This document shows, piece after piece, positions 15,946 through 24,665 of a stretch of 64,000 nt of DNA. The notes beneath the pieces were generated by a model. The model was not told the DNA's origin, did no database searches, and worked only from the letters and a program-made list of their open reading frames with translations. Both the position numbers and the translations under genes were made by a program. Each line of letters begins with the position of its first letter. The first letter of the stretch is position 1. This DNA is from JBCBKP01 sp038746265 (GTDB lineage Bacteria; Planctomycetota; Phycisphaerae; Phycisphaerales; UBA1924): NCBI GenBank assembly GCA_038746265.1, contig JBCDKU010000001.1:93907-157906 (forward strand). Reading direction: 5' to 3'.

Positions 15946-17201
15946 GATCTTCTGGCTCGCAGGAAGGCTGCGACACCAACAACCGCAGCGATCGCTCCGC
16001 CGCCAAACACGAGCGCGAGCGTGTTCTGTCGTTCCTCAGCTCGTTTGGTTGGCATGAGGGGCGCATCGACGACACCAACCGTTGTTTCGAGGTCCGTCGA
16101 AAGCAGCTTGCCGGTTCGCCCGTCGGACCCTCGGAAGTCAGCGACCGAGTCAACATTGATCGGTCCGTGCAGAAGGTCTTCGGCGTTCCTTGGCGGCTCC
16201 AGCAGCGCGAGCAGCCGCTTAGGCTCGATCCTCCGAGCCTCAAGCAGTTCGTAGCCAATCGCCGTTTGCGGCGTATCGGAACTGGTCACATCTCCGCTCG
16301 CTCGACTGAGAGACCAATCGACGCGGCGGTACGCGCGAATCAGGTCGTTTCCGAGTTCGTGTCCCAGACCATCCGAGAGGCCGCGATCAGTGACAAGACT
16401 CTCGGAGGGCGGGATGCGCCCCTCCCTCCCCATGAAACGACTCCTGTCGAGCAGTGGGGCACCGCGCGCACTGAAACCTCCGCCGAATCGGAACCGACGC
16501 AGCCACGGATCGTCCTCCTCCGTCGCTCCCGGCGCCGGGATGGCAACTGTCGCCGCCCATCTGTCGTTCTCAACAAGACCAATATCGAGGATTCTGACGC
16601 CGTTGAGCGGACGACGGGGCGCGAAGATTCCCGCCCGAAATGTTCGGACACCACGAAGGGCTGTTCGCAGCGAGCCGTGGATGTCAAATCCAGCTGGAAC
16701 GGCTTCTTCTGGTCCGACCAGCGTGAGACCATCGACCGAGCCAGATGGATCGCGCACCAATCGCCAGCTGACATCTTCGCCCACAGCGTGATCTACACCG
16801 AGGGTTTTGGGCGACGACCGCGCGACCCGCCCCGACCCGTCTTCGCCGATCCAAAGTGAGTATTCTGACCAAGACTCGTCAGGGGTCCGGGCGGCCCGCT
16901 CCATTTGATAGAGGGGCTGTTCTGGGTGCTCTGGTCGGTTGCTGACTCGTCGCTCGAGCGCTTGGAATTGTTCATCCGTCATGACCGGCAGGATGGTCTC
17001 CCGCCACCGCCACATCGTGTTGGTCAGGTCGAACTCGCGGGGCTCGGTCAGGCGTTCCATGAGCCAGGCTCGGACGCGCTCTTCGAGTTCCGCTTCGGTC
17101 GGCTGCGATGACCCGCTCGGCTGCGCTGCCGCCAAACCCTGCGGCACCAGCAGCATGAGTCCCGCGATAAGTCCGATTAATCCCCTTGATCCGCCGTTCA
17201 T
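15942..17201 (-). CDS. Exported protein with C-terminal membrane anchor, first gene of operon
   Basis: A 419-residue protein starting MNGGSRGLIGL at 17201. Residues about 6-27 are a signal peptide (LIAGLMLLVPQGLAAAQ). The long middle is soluble with no recognised motif. Residues about 394-413 are a membrane helix (LALVFGGGAIAAVVGVAAFL) followed by RARRS, giving an extracytoplasmic domain held at the membrane. Upstream in-frame sequence to 17918 is antisense to rplM and is not part of the gene. The 288 bases to rplM (17202-17489) must hold the divergent start signals, but no clear promoter is visible. Confidence 0.7.
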   Translation of the reverse strand: MNGGSRGLIGLIAGLMLLVPQGLAAAQPSGSSQPTEAELEERVRAWLMERLTEPREFDLTNTMWRWRETILPVMTDEQFQALERRVSNRPEHPEQPLYQMERAARTPDESWSEYSLWIGEDGSGRVARSSPKTLGVDHAVGEDVSWRLVRDPSGSVDGLTLVGPEEAVPAGFDIHGSLRTALRGVRTFRAGIFAPRRPLNGVRILDIGLVENDRWAATVAIPAPGATEEDDPWLRRFRFGGGFSARGAPLLDRSRFMGREGRIPPSESLVTDRGLSDGLGHELGNDLIRAYRRVDWSLSRASGDVTSSDTPQTAIGYELLEARRIEPKRLLALLEPPRNAEDLLHGPINVDSVADFRGSDGRTGKLLSTDLETTVGVVDAPLMPTKRAEERQNTLALVFGGGAIAAVVGVAAFLRARRS

Positions 17202-17489
17202 TTCCCCAGCATAAACACCCCTCCCTAGTCCACAAAGCGAATTCGACCGATCGATCCAAAATCCTCGGATCTGAGGGACGAGGCGCCTGCCTATCGCTGC
17301 CGCCTTGTCTCGGTCCCAGCCCCCGCTACCATTACGGTCCCGAATCCGTCTTCGGCGGATCCGAACCCGAAACCCTGCCGTCTGGACCGCCTTTGGCTTT
17401 CCTGTCGGCCCGCCCCGCCCGGTAGGCGGCGTATCGAAGCACCCGAGCGTGGGGCACCGGCCTCGCGTCTCTGCACGCAGGAGTCCGTC

Positions 17490-17951
17490 ATGTCCAAGGG
17501 ACACGCCACGCACCTTCGCCGTCAGACCTGGATGGCGACCAACCCGGGGCAGGTCAACCGCATCTGGCGTCACGTCGATGCGACCGACGTGCCGCTGGGC
17601 CGTCTTGCCTCTGAGATCGCGATCGTGCTGATGGGCAAGCACCGCCCGGAGTACACGCCGCACGTGGACACGGGCGATTTCGTCATCGTGACCAACGCGA
17701 GCTCGGTCGGGCTGACCGGCAAGAAGGCCGAGCAGTCGATGGTCAAGCGGTACTCGGGCTACCCGGGCGGCCTGAAGCTCGAGTCGTTCGGCTCGGTGCG
17801 TGAGCGCAAGCCGGAGCGTCTGATCGAGCTGGCGGTCCGCCGCATGCTCCCGAAGAACCGTCTTGGGCGTCAGATGCTCAAGAAGCTGAAGGTCTACCCC
17901 GGTGCCGAGCACCCGCACGACGCCAACAACCCCGTTCCCCTCAAGGGCTAA
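17490..17951 (+). CDS. rplM: Large ribosomal subunit protein L13
   Basis: A 153-residue L13, an early assembly protein of the 50S subunit. Typical blocks are RIWRHVDATDVPLGRLASEI, GKHRPEYTPHVDTGDFVIV, KRYSGYPGGLK and RRMLPKNRLGRQMLKKLKVY. The start at 17490 gives a 14-residue N-terminus before TWMATN; Met15 is possible but shorter than usual. rpsI follows after 49 bases, the conserved bacterial order. Confidence 0.96.
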   Translation: MSKGHATHLRRQTWMATNPGQVNRIWRHVDATDVPLGRLASEIAIVLMGKHRPEYTPHVDTGDFVIVTNASSVGLTGKKAEQSMVKRYSGYPGGLKLESFGSVRERKPERLIELAVRRMLPKNRLGRQMLKKLKVYPGAEHPHDANNPVPLKG

Positions 17952-18000
17952 TCCAGAACCGAACCACGGAGACAGCCCTCAAGAAAGGGGCGATTGAACC

Positions 18001-18540
18001 ATGTCCGAAACAGGCTTCCAGACGACGATCACCAACCCCGACCTCGCCGGCGAGAACCTCATGCCCGAGGCCGCCCCGGAGCAGGAGGTCCGCGCTGTTC
18101 CCGACCCGATCCCGGCCGACAAGCACGGCTGGTGGTGGGGCGTGGGTCGCCGCAAGTCCGCGGTTGCCCGCGTGCGTCTGCGTCCGGCGAAGGAGGGCGA
18201 GGGCAAGGGCGTCGTGCACGTCCAGATCACCCGCAAGAAGTTCAAGACCATCGAGGAGTACCTGTCGGGTCCGCGTGACCGCACCGATGCGTACGCCCCG
18301 CTCGAGCTGACCGGGCTCAAGGGCGACCTCGATGTGTTCATCCGCTGCACCGGCGGCGGCACGACGGGCCAGGCTCAGGCGATCCGCCTCGGCATCGCCC
18401 GCGCTCTGGTCGGCTTCGACCCGAACCACGAGAAGGCGCTCCGCGACGCGGGCTTCCTGAGCCGCGACGCCCGCAAGGTCGAGCGGAAGAAGTACGGTCA
18501 GCCCGGTGCTCGCCGTCGCTTCCAGTTCTCGAAGCGCTAA
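18001..18540 (+). CDS. rpsI: Small ribosomal subunit protein S9 with N-terminal extension
   Basis: A 179-residue S9. The core starts near residue 47 (WGVGRRKSAVARVRL) and ends with ARRRFQFSKR, whose basic tail contacts the P-site tRNA. The ribosomal signature GGGTTGQAQAIRLGIARAL is present. About 45 residues precede the core, acidic and Pro-rich, absent in most bacterial S9 proteins of about 130 residues. GAAAGGGG upstream supports the ATG at 18001. A strong terminator follows. Confidence 0.95.
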   Translation: MSETGFQTTITNPDLAGENLMPEAAPEQEVRAVPDPIPADKHGWWWGVGRRKSAVARVRLRPAKEGEGKGVVHVQITRKKFKTIEEYLSGPRDRTDAYAPLELTGLKGDLDVFIRCTGGGTTGQAQAIRLGIARALVGFDPNHEKALRDAGFLSRDARKVERKKYGQPGARRRFQFSKR

Positions 18541-18572
18541 CTCGCCGGATTGCTCTGCATCCATGCCACGCC

Positions 18573-18606
18573 GCACGGCCCGCTCAGGCGGGCCGTGCTG
18601 TTTTTT
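18573..18606 (+). terminator. Intrinsic terminator after rplM-rpsI
   Basis: A perfect 11-bp stem GCACGGCCCGC / GCGGGCCGTGC with loop TCAG, followed by TG and six T residues, 33 bases after the rpsI stop codon. Confidence 0.92.
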
Positions 18607-18636
18607 GGTGCGCGGGCAAACCAAAGACGACCGCGG

Positions 18637-19875
18637 TTACTGCTTCGGGGACCGGACGAGGCGGCGGACCTCGTCGAGCGAGGGCTGGACAGCAGCGACG
18701 CGGCCCTGGGGATCGATGAGGTACTTCGTCGGGTAGCCCGAGACGAGGTAGGTGTCGCTCGGGGCGCGGCCTTCCATCAGCGCATGCGTCCATCGTGCGC
18801 GGTGGGTTCTCGCGGCTTCGAGGGCCTGCTCGCGGGAGCCGGTGACGAGGTATCCGACGATCTCGAACTCGTCGCGATCGAACGACTCCGACAGCGCGAC
18901 GAGCTTGGGCATCTCGGCGATGCAGGGCACGCACCACTCGCCCCAGAAATCGACCAGGACCCACTTGCCGCGCTTCGAGTCGATCGAGAACTCGCCGCCT
19001 CGGAGCGTCTTGAGTTGTTCGACGGGAAAGGGCTCGCCCACGTCGAGGCTCGTCGAATCGACCGTCGCGTTCGCGGCGGGCGTGAAGGTCACGGTCGAGC
19101 CGTCGGGCGCGATCGCGACGCGGTAGATCGTGTTGTTGACGGCGACGCCGCGGGGAGCGCGGTTGGTCTCGCGGCTCGAGATCTCGTGGTTGAGCTCGCC
19201 GTCGAGGTCGAGATCGATCATGAGCAGGTCCTCGGGCCCGTTGAAGATGCCGTCGTGCTCCCAGTCGAAGATGCCGACGCGGTGGACCTGGCCACCGAAG
19301 TTCACCGAGTTCTCGCGGAAGCCGTAGCGGTTGTCCCAGATGAGCGTGTCGAGGCTGCCCTCGGCGCCCTCGCGTTGGAGGAGGACCTCCTGGATCCGCG
19401 GGAGGGGCTCGCGCTGGAAAAGCTCGTACCTCACGTCGGCGCCGTCCGCGCCCTTCACGGTGATGGGCGCGGCGAACCGGTCGCCGTCCTCGATCAGCGT
19501 GACGGGCTCTTCATCGGAGAGATCGGCATCCCGGTCGGCATCGACATACGCGAGCCGCTCGCCCTCGTGGATCTCGAAGCCGATCCAGAGCGCGGTGTCG
19601 GGTCCGCCGATGTAGATCTTGCAGACCGAGCCCTCACCCGACCGGAACGCGGGCGGCGTGAGCTCGGGGAAGGCACTCGGGGCCTTCAGCAGCCTCGGGA
19701 GCGAGATCGCGTCGGGGAACAGGCGGCTGTGTGCGCCCATCTCGACGATCAGCGGCGCGGCTTTGGCTTTCTGCGCGTCCGGCTGATTCGCGTTGGTCTT
19801 GAACTGTCCGAGTGCGGAGACGGCCGACCACGCGAGGGTGATGAGGGCGACACATCGTGAGGCGTGCTTGATCAT
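18637..19875 (-). CDS. Exported TlpA-like thioredoxin-domain protein
   Basis: A 412-residue exported protein. Residues 1-23 are a signal peptide (LITLAWSAVSALG). A beta-rich N-terminal domain of about 260 residues precedes a C-terminal thioredoxin fold with the redox site FWGEWCVPCIAEMPKL (CxxC near 312) and the cis-proline region SGYPTKYLIDPQGRV. It probably reduces or exchanges disulphides in the periplasm. The N-terminal domain has Asp-rich segments (DADRDADLSDEE, DLDLDGELN) that could bind calcium. It is transcribed toward the rpsI terminator. Confidence 0.85.
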   Translation of the reverse strand: MIKHASRCVALITLAWSAVSALGQFKTNANQPDAQKAKAAPLIVEMGAHSRLFPDAISLPRLLKAPSAFPELTPPAFRSGEGSVCKIYIGGPDTALWIGFEIHEGERLAYVDADRDADLSDEEPVTLIEDGDRFAAPITVKGADGADVRYELFQREPLPRIQEVLLQREGAEGSLDTLIWDNRYGFRENSVNFGGQVHRVGIFDWEHDGIFNGPEDLLMIDLDLDGELNHEISSRETNRAPRGVAVNNTIYRVAIAPDGSTVTFTPAANATVDSTSLDVGEPFPVEQLKTLRGGEFSIDSKRGKWVLVDFWGEWCVPCIAEMPKLVALSESFDRDEFEIVGYLVTGSREQALEAARTHRARWTHALMEGRAPSDTYLVSGYPTKYLIDPQGRVAAVQPSLDEVRRLVRSPKQ

Positions 19876-19881
19876 GCACGC

Positions 19882-20400
19882 TCAGAGTACGGACCGGGTC
19901 GATCCCGTCGCGGTCACGGCAAGATTTCGTACGGAGCGCTCTCGGCGGCCGCCGAGCGAGACGGTGGAGACCGGTTCAAAGGTCAGTCCGAAGCCGTCGA
20001 GGATGGAGATCGGGTCGCGCTGCGGTGCGACGCGGAGCAGCGACTCGAAGGAGGACAGCGCGTCGATCTCGAGCAGGGCGCGCTCGCAGGTGCGGGCGAC
20101 CTCGGCGGACGGCAGCGGCTCGGCGCGGAGGCGATCGAAGAAGCTGACCGAGCCGACGAGGGCCTGGTCGTGCTGCGGACGGGCCGCGGTCCGGTAACTC
20201 GTGACGCTCAGGATGGAGCCCGGCATCATCTGGCCCGAGGACCACACGCGGCTCGGGATGAGCGGGTTGGTCATGGGCGTCTCGCGGAGCGGCGCGGCCG
20301 TGGGCTGGCCGACCGATTCGCTGATTCTCACGGGCTGAGCGAGCGCCGACGCCGCGGTGAGCAGCGTTGTTGCGGTTGTCAGGCGAGCGAACACAGGCAT
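19882..20400 (-). CDS. Exported protein of unknown function
   Basis: A 172-residue protein whose first 22 residues are a signal peptide (LTTATTLLTAASALAQ). The mature part has no recognised motif; FDRLRAEPLPSAEVARTCERAL resembles a short helical region. The start at 20400 (MPVFARLTTA) is chosen because upstream sequence is not signal-like. Its stop is 6 bases from the start of the TlpA-like gene on the same strand, so they are probably one transcript. Confidence 0.65.
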   Translation of the reverse strand: MPVFARLTTATTLLTAASALAQPVRISESVGQPTAAPLRETPMTNPLIPSRVWSSGQMMPGSILSVTSYRTAARPQHDQALVGSVSFFDRLRAEPLPSAEVARTCERALLEIDALSSFESLLRVAPQRDPISILDGFGLTFEPVSTVSLGGRRERSVRNLAVTATGSTRSVL

Positions 20401-20558
20401 CGTCGAACCCCTTGGAACAGATCGCCGACATAACGCGTGTCGGCGGCGGGGCGATTGAAACACGCTTCGCACCCGAAGACAACAGCGGCGCGCGGAGATG
20501 AACGAGACTTTGACGTCCCGCGCGCACTTCTGGGGATTCCCGAATCGATGGAGTTTCG

Positions 20559-21875
20559 TCAGCCGCGGGCTTCGCGCTTGAGCTCGGTGCGGAGCGCGTC
20601 GGCCAGCAACTCGAACTGCGGCGGGGTGTTGTGCAGGTGCGCGCTCACGCGCATGACGCGGGTCCACACCGGGTCGAAGCCCCAGACGGGGACCTGGATC
20701 GCGTGGTTGGCGTAGATCGCATCCCAGAGCGTTTCTTCAAATTCGCACTCGGTCATGGGCCTCGGCGACGGGTTGGCGGGGAGCAGCAGCGAGTACATCG
20801 TGCCGACCATGTCGTCGGGGCAGGTCTGCGGGAGCCCGCACGTCTCGCGGATGGCGCGGGCGCCGGCGACCGCGACGTCGTGGTTGCGGCGGTAGAGCTC
20901 GTCCCACCCGCCCGGGAGCTGCGCGCCCAGATGCTCGATCGCGTGGTGGACGACGAGGTTGCCCGTGTAGTCGCCCGTGCCGACGTAGTCGAAGTCGGCG
21001 AGGAAGTGGCTGCGGTCGGGGCGGTTGTGATGGACCCGGCAGGACTCGGCCGCGGGGCGGACGTGGGCTTGGCGCTCGGGCGTGCAGTAGACGAACCCGG
21101 TGCCCTTGGGCGTGCAGAGCCACTTGTGGCAGCTCGCGACGTAGAAGGTTGGGTCGAGGGCGGCGATATCGAGCGGGATCTGGCCCGGCGTGTGAGCGCC
21201 ATCGATGATGGTGCCGATCCCACGCGCCTTGCAGGACTCGACGATGCGCTCGACGGGGAAGATCAGCGACGACGCGCTCGTGATGTGGCTGATGACGACG
21301 AACCTCGTGCGATCGGTCAGCAGCTCCTCGACCGCCTCGGCGACGACGTGCGGGCCGCAGACCGGGAGCGGGACGCGGGCCGTCTTGACGACCGCGCCGG
21401 TGCGTGCGCACAGGCGGGTCAGCTCGTTGAAGGTTGCCTTGTACTCGTGATCGGTGACGACGATCTCGTCGCCCGGCTCGAGCTCTGGTTCGTAGCTGCG
21501 GATTGCGGCCGCCACGGCGTAGGTGCCGTTGCCGACGAAGGTCAGGTCCTTGGGCGGACAGTTGACGAACGCGGCGAGAGCCTGGCGGGCGGTGTCGGCG
21601 AGGCGTTCGAGCTCGACGACGAAGAACCGGGGCGGGTCGCGGTCGAGCACGTCGCGGAGCTCGTCCTGGCGCGCGCGGACGTACTCGGGGGTGACGCCGT
21701 AGCTGCCGTGGTTGAGCAGCGTGACGTTGTCGCCGACGGGCCAGACGGCTTGCTGGAGCGGGCCCTCGGCGAGGATCTCGTGTGCCTGCCTGCCGGAGCG
21801 CCCGAGGCGTGGGCCGGCCTGGACTTGGACGGGGGTGCGGAGAGCGGTATCTGGAGCTGAGTTGGGCATGCGCAT
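20559..21875 (-). CDS. Class V aminotransferase (isopenicillin N epimerase-like), copy 1
   Basis: A 438-residue fold-type I PLP enzyme. It shows LLNHGSYGVTPEYVR, the PLP aspartate in IIDGAHTPGQIPLD, and the Schiff-base Lys in SCHKWLCTPKGTGFVY (about residue 251). These features place it with isopenicillin N epimerase and cysteine desulphurase-like proteins; many such proteins in environmental genomes have no known substrate. It lies 76 bases downstream of a paralogue (21952-23265) in the same orientation. The first 35 residues are poorly conserved and Met3 could be the start. Confidence 0.85.
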   Translation of the reverse strand: MRMPNSAPDTALRTPVQVQAGPRLGRSGRQAHEILAEGPLQQAVWPVGDNVTLLNHGSYGVTPEYVRARQDELRDVLDRDPPRFFVVELERLADTARQALAAFVNCPPKDLTFVGNGTYAVAAAIRSYEPELEPGDEIVVTDHEYKATFNELTRLCARTGAVVKTARVPLPVCGPHVVAEAVEELLTDRTRFVVISHITSASSLIFPVERIVESCKARGIGTIIDGAHTPGQIPLDIAALDPTFYVASCHKWLCTPKGTGFVYCTPERQAHVRPAAESCRVHHNRPDRSHFLADFDYVGTGDYTGNLVVHHAIEHLGAQLPGGWDELYRRNHDVAVAGARAIRETCGLPQTCPDDMVGTMYSLLLPANPSPRPMTECEFEETLWDAIYANHAIQVPVWGFDPVWTRVMRVSAHLHNTPPQFELLADALRTELKREARG

Positions 21876-21951
21876 CGTGACTGTATCGGCGGCACCTCGC
21901 GCCGCCGTGCAGGCGCGGGGACAAGTTCGTGCGCACGAACCGGGAGGTCGG

Positions 21952-23265
21952 TTAGGCGTTTTGGAGTTCGGTCTGTTCGCGTTCGAGTTCGGTCCGCAGC
22001 GCGTCCGCGAGGTATCGATATTGATCGATGGTGTTGTACCGCTGGGCGGAGAGGCGGATGAAGCGGCGGCCGTCGAAGGCGCCGCCTCCGAGCATCGAGC
22101 CGGCGCGCCAGATCGGGACCTGAGTCTTGTGGCGCTCGAGCAGGGCGTCCTGCAGGGGGTCGGCGAACTGGGTCGGACGTTTGGCGTAGGCCGCGGCGAG
22201 ATCAGGCGGGAGATCGGGGAGCGGGAGCATCGCGAGAGGCCCGATGAGTTCGGGATCGATCTGGGGTCGGAGGCCCAGCGATTCGGCGAGCAGGGCGCGG
22301 GCTTCGAGCACGAGATCGCGGTTGGCGGCGATGATCCCGGGCCAGTTCGTGCCGGTGAGCTCGGGCAGGCCGTGGATCGCGTCGGCGACGGCGAGCTTGG
22401 CGGTGGGGTCGTCGGTGCCGACGTAGTCGAACTCGAGGTTGAAGTGGCTGCGTTTCTTGCGGCCCGCGGTGGTGGTTGCGTCGTTGGAGAGGACCAGCGG
22501 GCGGAAGCGGTCGTGCAGGTCGGGCCTGACCCAGAGCACGCCCGCGCCCTTGGGGGCGCCGAACCACTTGTGGGCGTTGAAGGTGTAGAAGGGCGCGCCG
22601 AGGGCCGGGATCTGGAAATCGGTCGCGCCGGGGCCGTGGGCGCCGTCCACGATGACGGCGACGCCGCGCTCGGCGAGCGGGCCTGTCAGGCGGTCGATCG
22701 GGATGACGACGCCCGACGGGCTGGTGATGTGGCTGACGAGGACGAGGCGGGTGGTGTCCGACACGGCTGCGAGCAGATACTCGACGAGCGCATCGGCGGC
22801 CAGGGGCGGCTCGCCCGGCGGCGGGACCGGGAAGGGCTCGGTTCGGACCGTGCAGCCTCGGCGCTCGGCGAGGCGGTGGAGGTTGTGCATGCACGCGGGG
22901 TATTCGTGGCTGAAGGTCAGCAGCTCGTCTCCGGGCCGGAGCGGGCGGCTGGCGGGCGTGCCGACACCCTCGGCGGCGTTCTCGAGCATGGTCGCGACGC
23001 CCTCGGTGGCGTTGCGGCAGAAGACGTAGTCGGCGGGGTCGCCCCCCATCACCTCGGCGACGGCGGCGCGGGCGTGGTCGAGACGCTCCCAGAGCGTGAT
23101 GTTGAAAAAGCGGACGGGCTCGCGTTCGATCTCGGCTCGGTAGCGCGACTGGGCCTCAAGGACGGTGCGGAGGCAGCCTCCGAACGACCCGTGGTTAAGG
23201 AAGACGATCTCGGGGTCGAGCGTCCAGGCGTGGGCGAGGTCGGAGCGTGGGGGGAGGGTGGTCAC
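21952..23265 (-). CDS. Class V aminotransferase (isopenicillin N epimerase-like), copy 2
   Basis: A 437-residue paralogue of the next gene, with the same block order: FLNHGSFGGCLRTVL, SHEYPACMHNLHRL, VIVDGAHGPGATDFQ with the PLP aspartate, and FNAHKWFGAPKGAGVLW with the Schiff-base Lys (about 233). FEFDYVGT-type segments are shared (FNLEFDYVGTDDPTA here, FLADFDYVGTGDYTG in copy 1). The pair most likely arose by tandem duplication and then diverged well beyond recent-copy level. Substrate unknown. Confidence 0.85.
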   Translation of the reverse strand: MTTLPPRSDLAHAWTLDPEIVFLNHGSFGGCLRTVLEAQSRYRAEIEREPVRFFNITLWERLDHARAAVAEVMGGDPADYVFCRNATEGVATMLENAAEGVGTPASRPLRPGDELLTFSHEYPACMHNLHRLAERRGCTVRTEPFPVPPPGEPPLAADALVEYLLAAVSDTTRLVLVSHITSPSGVVIPIDRLTGPLAERGVAVIVDGAHGPGATDFQIPALGAPFYTFNAHKWFGAPKGAGVLWVRPDLHDRFRPLVLSNDATTTAGRKKRSHFNLEFDYVGTDDPTAKLAVADAIHGLPELTGTNWPGIIAANRDLVLEARALLAESLGLRPQIDPELIGPLAMLPLPDLPPDLAAAYAKRPTQFADPLQDALLERHKTQVPIWRAGSMLGGGAFDGRRFIRLSAQRYNTIDQYRYLADALRTELEREQTELQNA

Positions 23266-23289
23266 GCGGTCATTGTGGCGGGGTACGGG

Positions 23290-23532
23290 CTACGCCGCGA
23301 GGTCGAGGGTTCGACCCAGGTTGGCGAGCTGCTCGCGCGGGGTGACGGGGTGGGAGCCGCGGAAGGCGTAGGTGGCGGGGCCCAGCGGAGTTCGGTCCGG
23401 CTCTGGCTCCGGTGTCGGGAAGGGCTTCGGCGGCTCGGGCTGGTTTGTGAGAGCGCCGTAGGCCGCGCGGATTCTGCCGGGGAGGCTCGGCGCGGGCGGG
23501 GTGTGGTCGAGGGTGAAGGGGGAAGTCGTCAT
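23290..23532 (-). CDS. Small Pro-rich protein of unknown function
   Basis: An 80-residue protein starting MTTSPFTLDHTPPAPSL. The middle is Pro/Glu/Thr-rich (PEPPKPFPTPEPEPDRTP), probably disordered; the ends are short helices (GRIRAAYGAL, TPREQLANLGRTLD). It lies between the divergent Coq4-like gene and the aminotransferase pair, 24 bases upstream of the latter. I do not recognise it. The call rests mainly on codon usage and position. Confidence 0.45.
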   Translation of the reverse strand: MTTSPFTLDHTPPAPSLPGRIRAAYGALTNQPEPPKPFPTPEPEPDRTPLGPATYAFRGSHPVTPREQLANLGRTLDLAA

Positions 23533-23701
23533 GGCGGGCGTCTCCGACGCGGGTGAACGGATGCGGGCGTCCTGCCCGCTGTCCGGGGCATCGGGCGGTT
23601 GGCGTGGCGTCGGTGAGCGGTAGGCTTGGTGATGAGCACATACGCCCGCGTCGCGCAGCGGCTGCGTCGCGCGGGCGCAGGATCGAGCCGGTGAGGTCGC
23701 G

Positions 23702-24607
23702 ATGGAACTGCCCAGCTTTCTCAGCAAGCACAAGAACCACCACCAGCACACGAGCTACCTGACGTTCATCAAGGGCGGGCTCGGGCTGATGGCCAACCCG
23801 GAGCACACGGCCTCGGTGTTCGACATGGAGGACGGGCTGCGGGGCTCGGGGGCGGAGGAGCAGTTCTTCGAGTTCACGAGCCAGGACCCGGCGGTGCAGG
23901 AGATCATCAAGGAGCGGTACCTGCAGTCGGTGCCCGACACCGAAAGGCTCGCGGACCTGCCCGAGGGCTCGCTCGGCAAGACCTACGTCACGCACCTGAG
24001 CACGATGGGCTTCGACCCCGACTACTACCGCAAGATCGATGTCCGAACGGACGTGGACTACGTGCTCATGCGGATCCGTCAGACGCACGACATCTGGCAC
24101 GTCGTGACGGGGTTCGACACGCACCCCCTCGGTGAGATCTGCGTGAAGGCGTGCGAGCTCGCGCAGACACACCGTCCGATGGCGGGGGCGATCTGCGCGG
24201 GCGGGCTGTACCGGTATCTCTTCAAGCAGCCGGGCGAGTTCAACCACTTTCTCGAGTCGGTCGCGGCGGGGTACCGGCTCGGGATCCGGGCGAAGCCGCT
24301 GCTGGCGCAGAAGTGGGAGGAGCAGTGGGACCGGCCGGTGGATGAGATCCGCAAGGAGTTGAAGGTGACGCCGCTGGGACCCCGGGGCGGGCAGCTTGAT
24401 CTCTCGACGGCGGACGCGCGGGAGATCATGCGGGCGTTCACGATGGGCGATGGGGGACCCATGGAGGAAGCGGTGGAGGCTCGGCTGGAAGCCGAGCGGG
24501 GACCGGGGACCGGGGACCGGGCACCAGGGGGAGACGGGGGCGGGGAAATGGGATCTGGGACTGGGGAGCGGGGGGGGGGGCCTGAGAAGAAGAGGGAGGG
24601 GACGTAG
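23702..24607 (+). CDS. Coq4-family protein with low-complexity tail
   Basis: A 301-residue protein matching Coq4, a ubiquinone-biosynthesis factor. The zinc motif HDxxHx11E is exact: HDIWHVVTGFDTHPLGE (from about residue 129). Other blocks are LSTMGFDPDYYRK and RYLFKQPGEFNHFLESVAAG. The Coq4 fold should end near residue 255. The last 45 residues are Gly/Glu/Arg-rich and encoded by imperfect GGGGACC repeats and an 11-base G run (24570-24580), which looks like intergenic repeat sequence read through as coding. No other quinone genes are in the window. Confidence 0.85.
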   Translation: MELPSFLSKHKNHHQHTSYLTFIKGGLGLMANPEHTASVFDMEDGLRGSGAEEQFFEFTSQDPAVQEIIKERYLQSVPDTERLADLPEGSLGKTYVTHLSTMGFDPDYYRKIDVRTDVDYVLMRIRQTHDIWHVVTGFDTHPLGEICVKACELAQTHRPMAGAICAGGLYRYLFKQPGEFNHFLESVAAGYRLGIRAKPLLAQKWEEQWDRPVDEIRKELKVTPLGPRGGQLDLSTADAREIMRAFTMGDGGPMEEAVEARLEAERGPGTGDRAPGGDGGGEMGSGTGERGGGPEKKREGT

Positions 24608-24651
24608 AAGACTGGAGCCCTCACCCCGGCCCTCTCCCAAGGGGAGAGGGA
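24497..24651. repeat. G-rich tandem repeats plus CCCTCTCCC palindrome
   Basis: From about 24497 the strand carries repeated GGGGACC units, then an 11-base G homopolymer (24570-24580). After the Coq4 stop a hairpin CCCTCTCCC (24630-24638) / GGGGAGAGGG (24641-24650) follows, a palindrome type common in high-GC bacteria. It lies between convergent genes and could end transcription from either side, although it has no T-run. Confidence 0.6.
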
Positions 24652-24665
24652 GGTGGGATCCGGGA

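Noticed and set aside
23550..23605. GCGGGCGTCCTGCCCGC palindrome resembling repeat family B
   Set aside because: Only one arm matches loosely, and the GTGGGA ends are missing; too diverged to call a family B copy.
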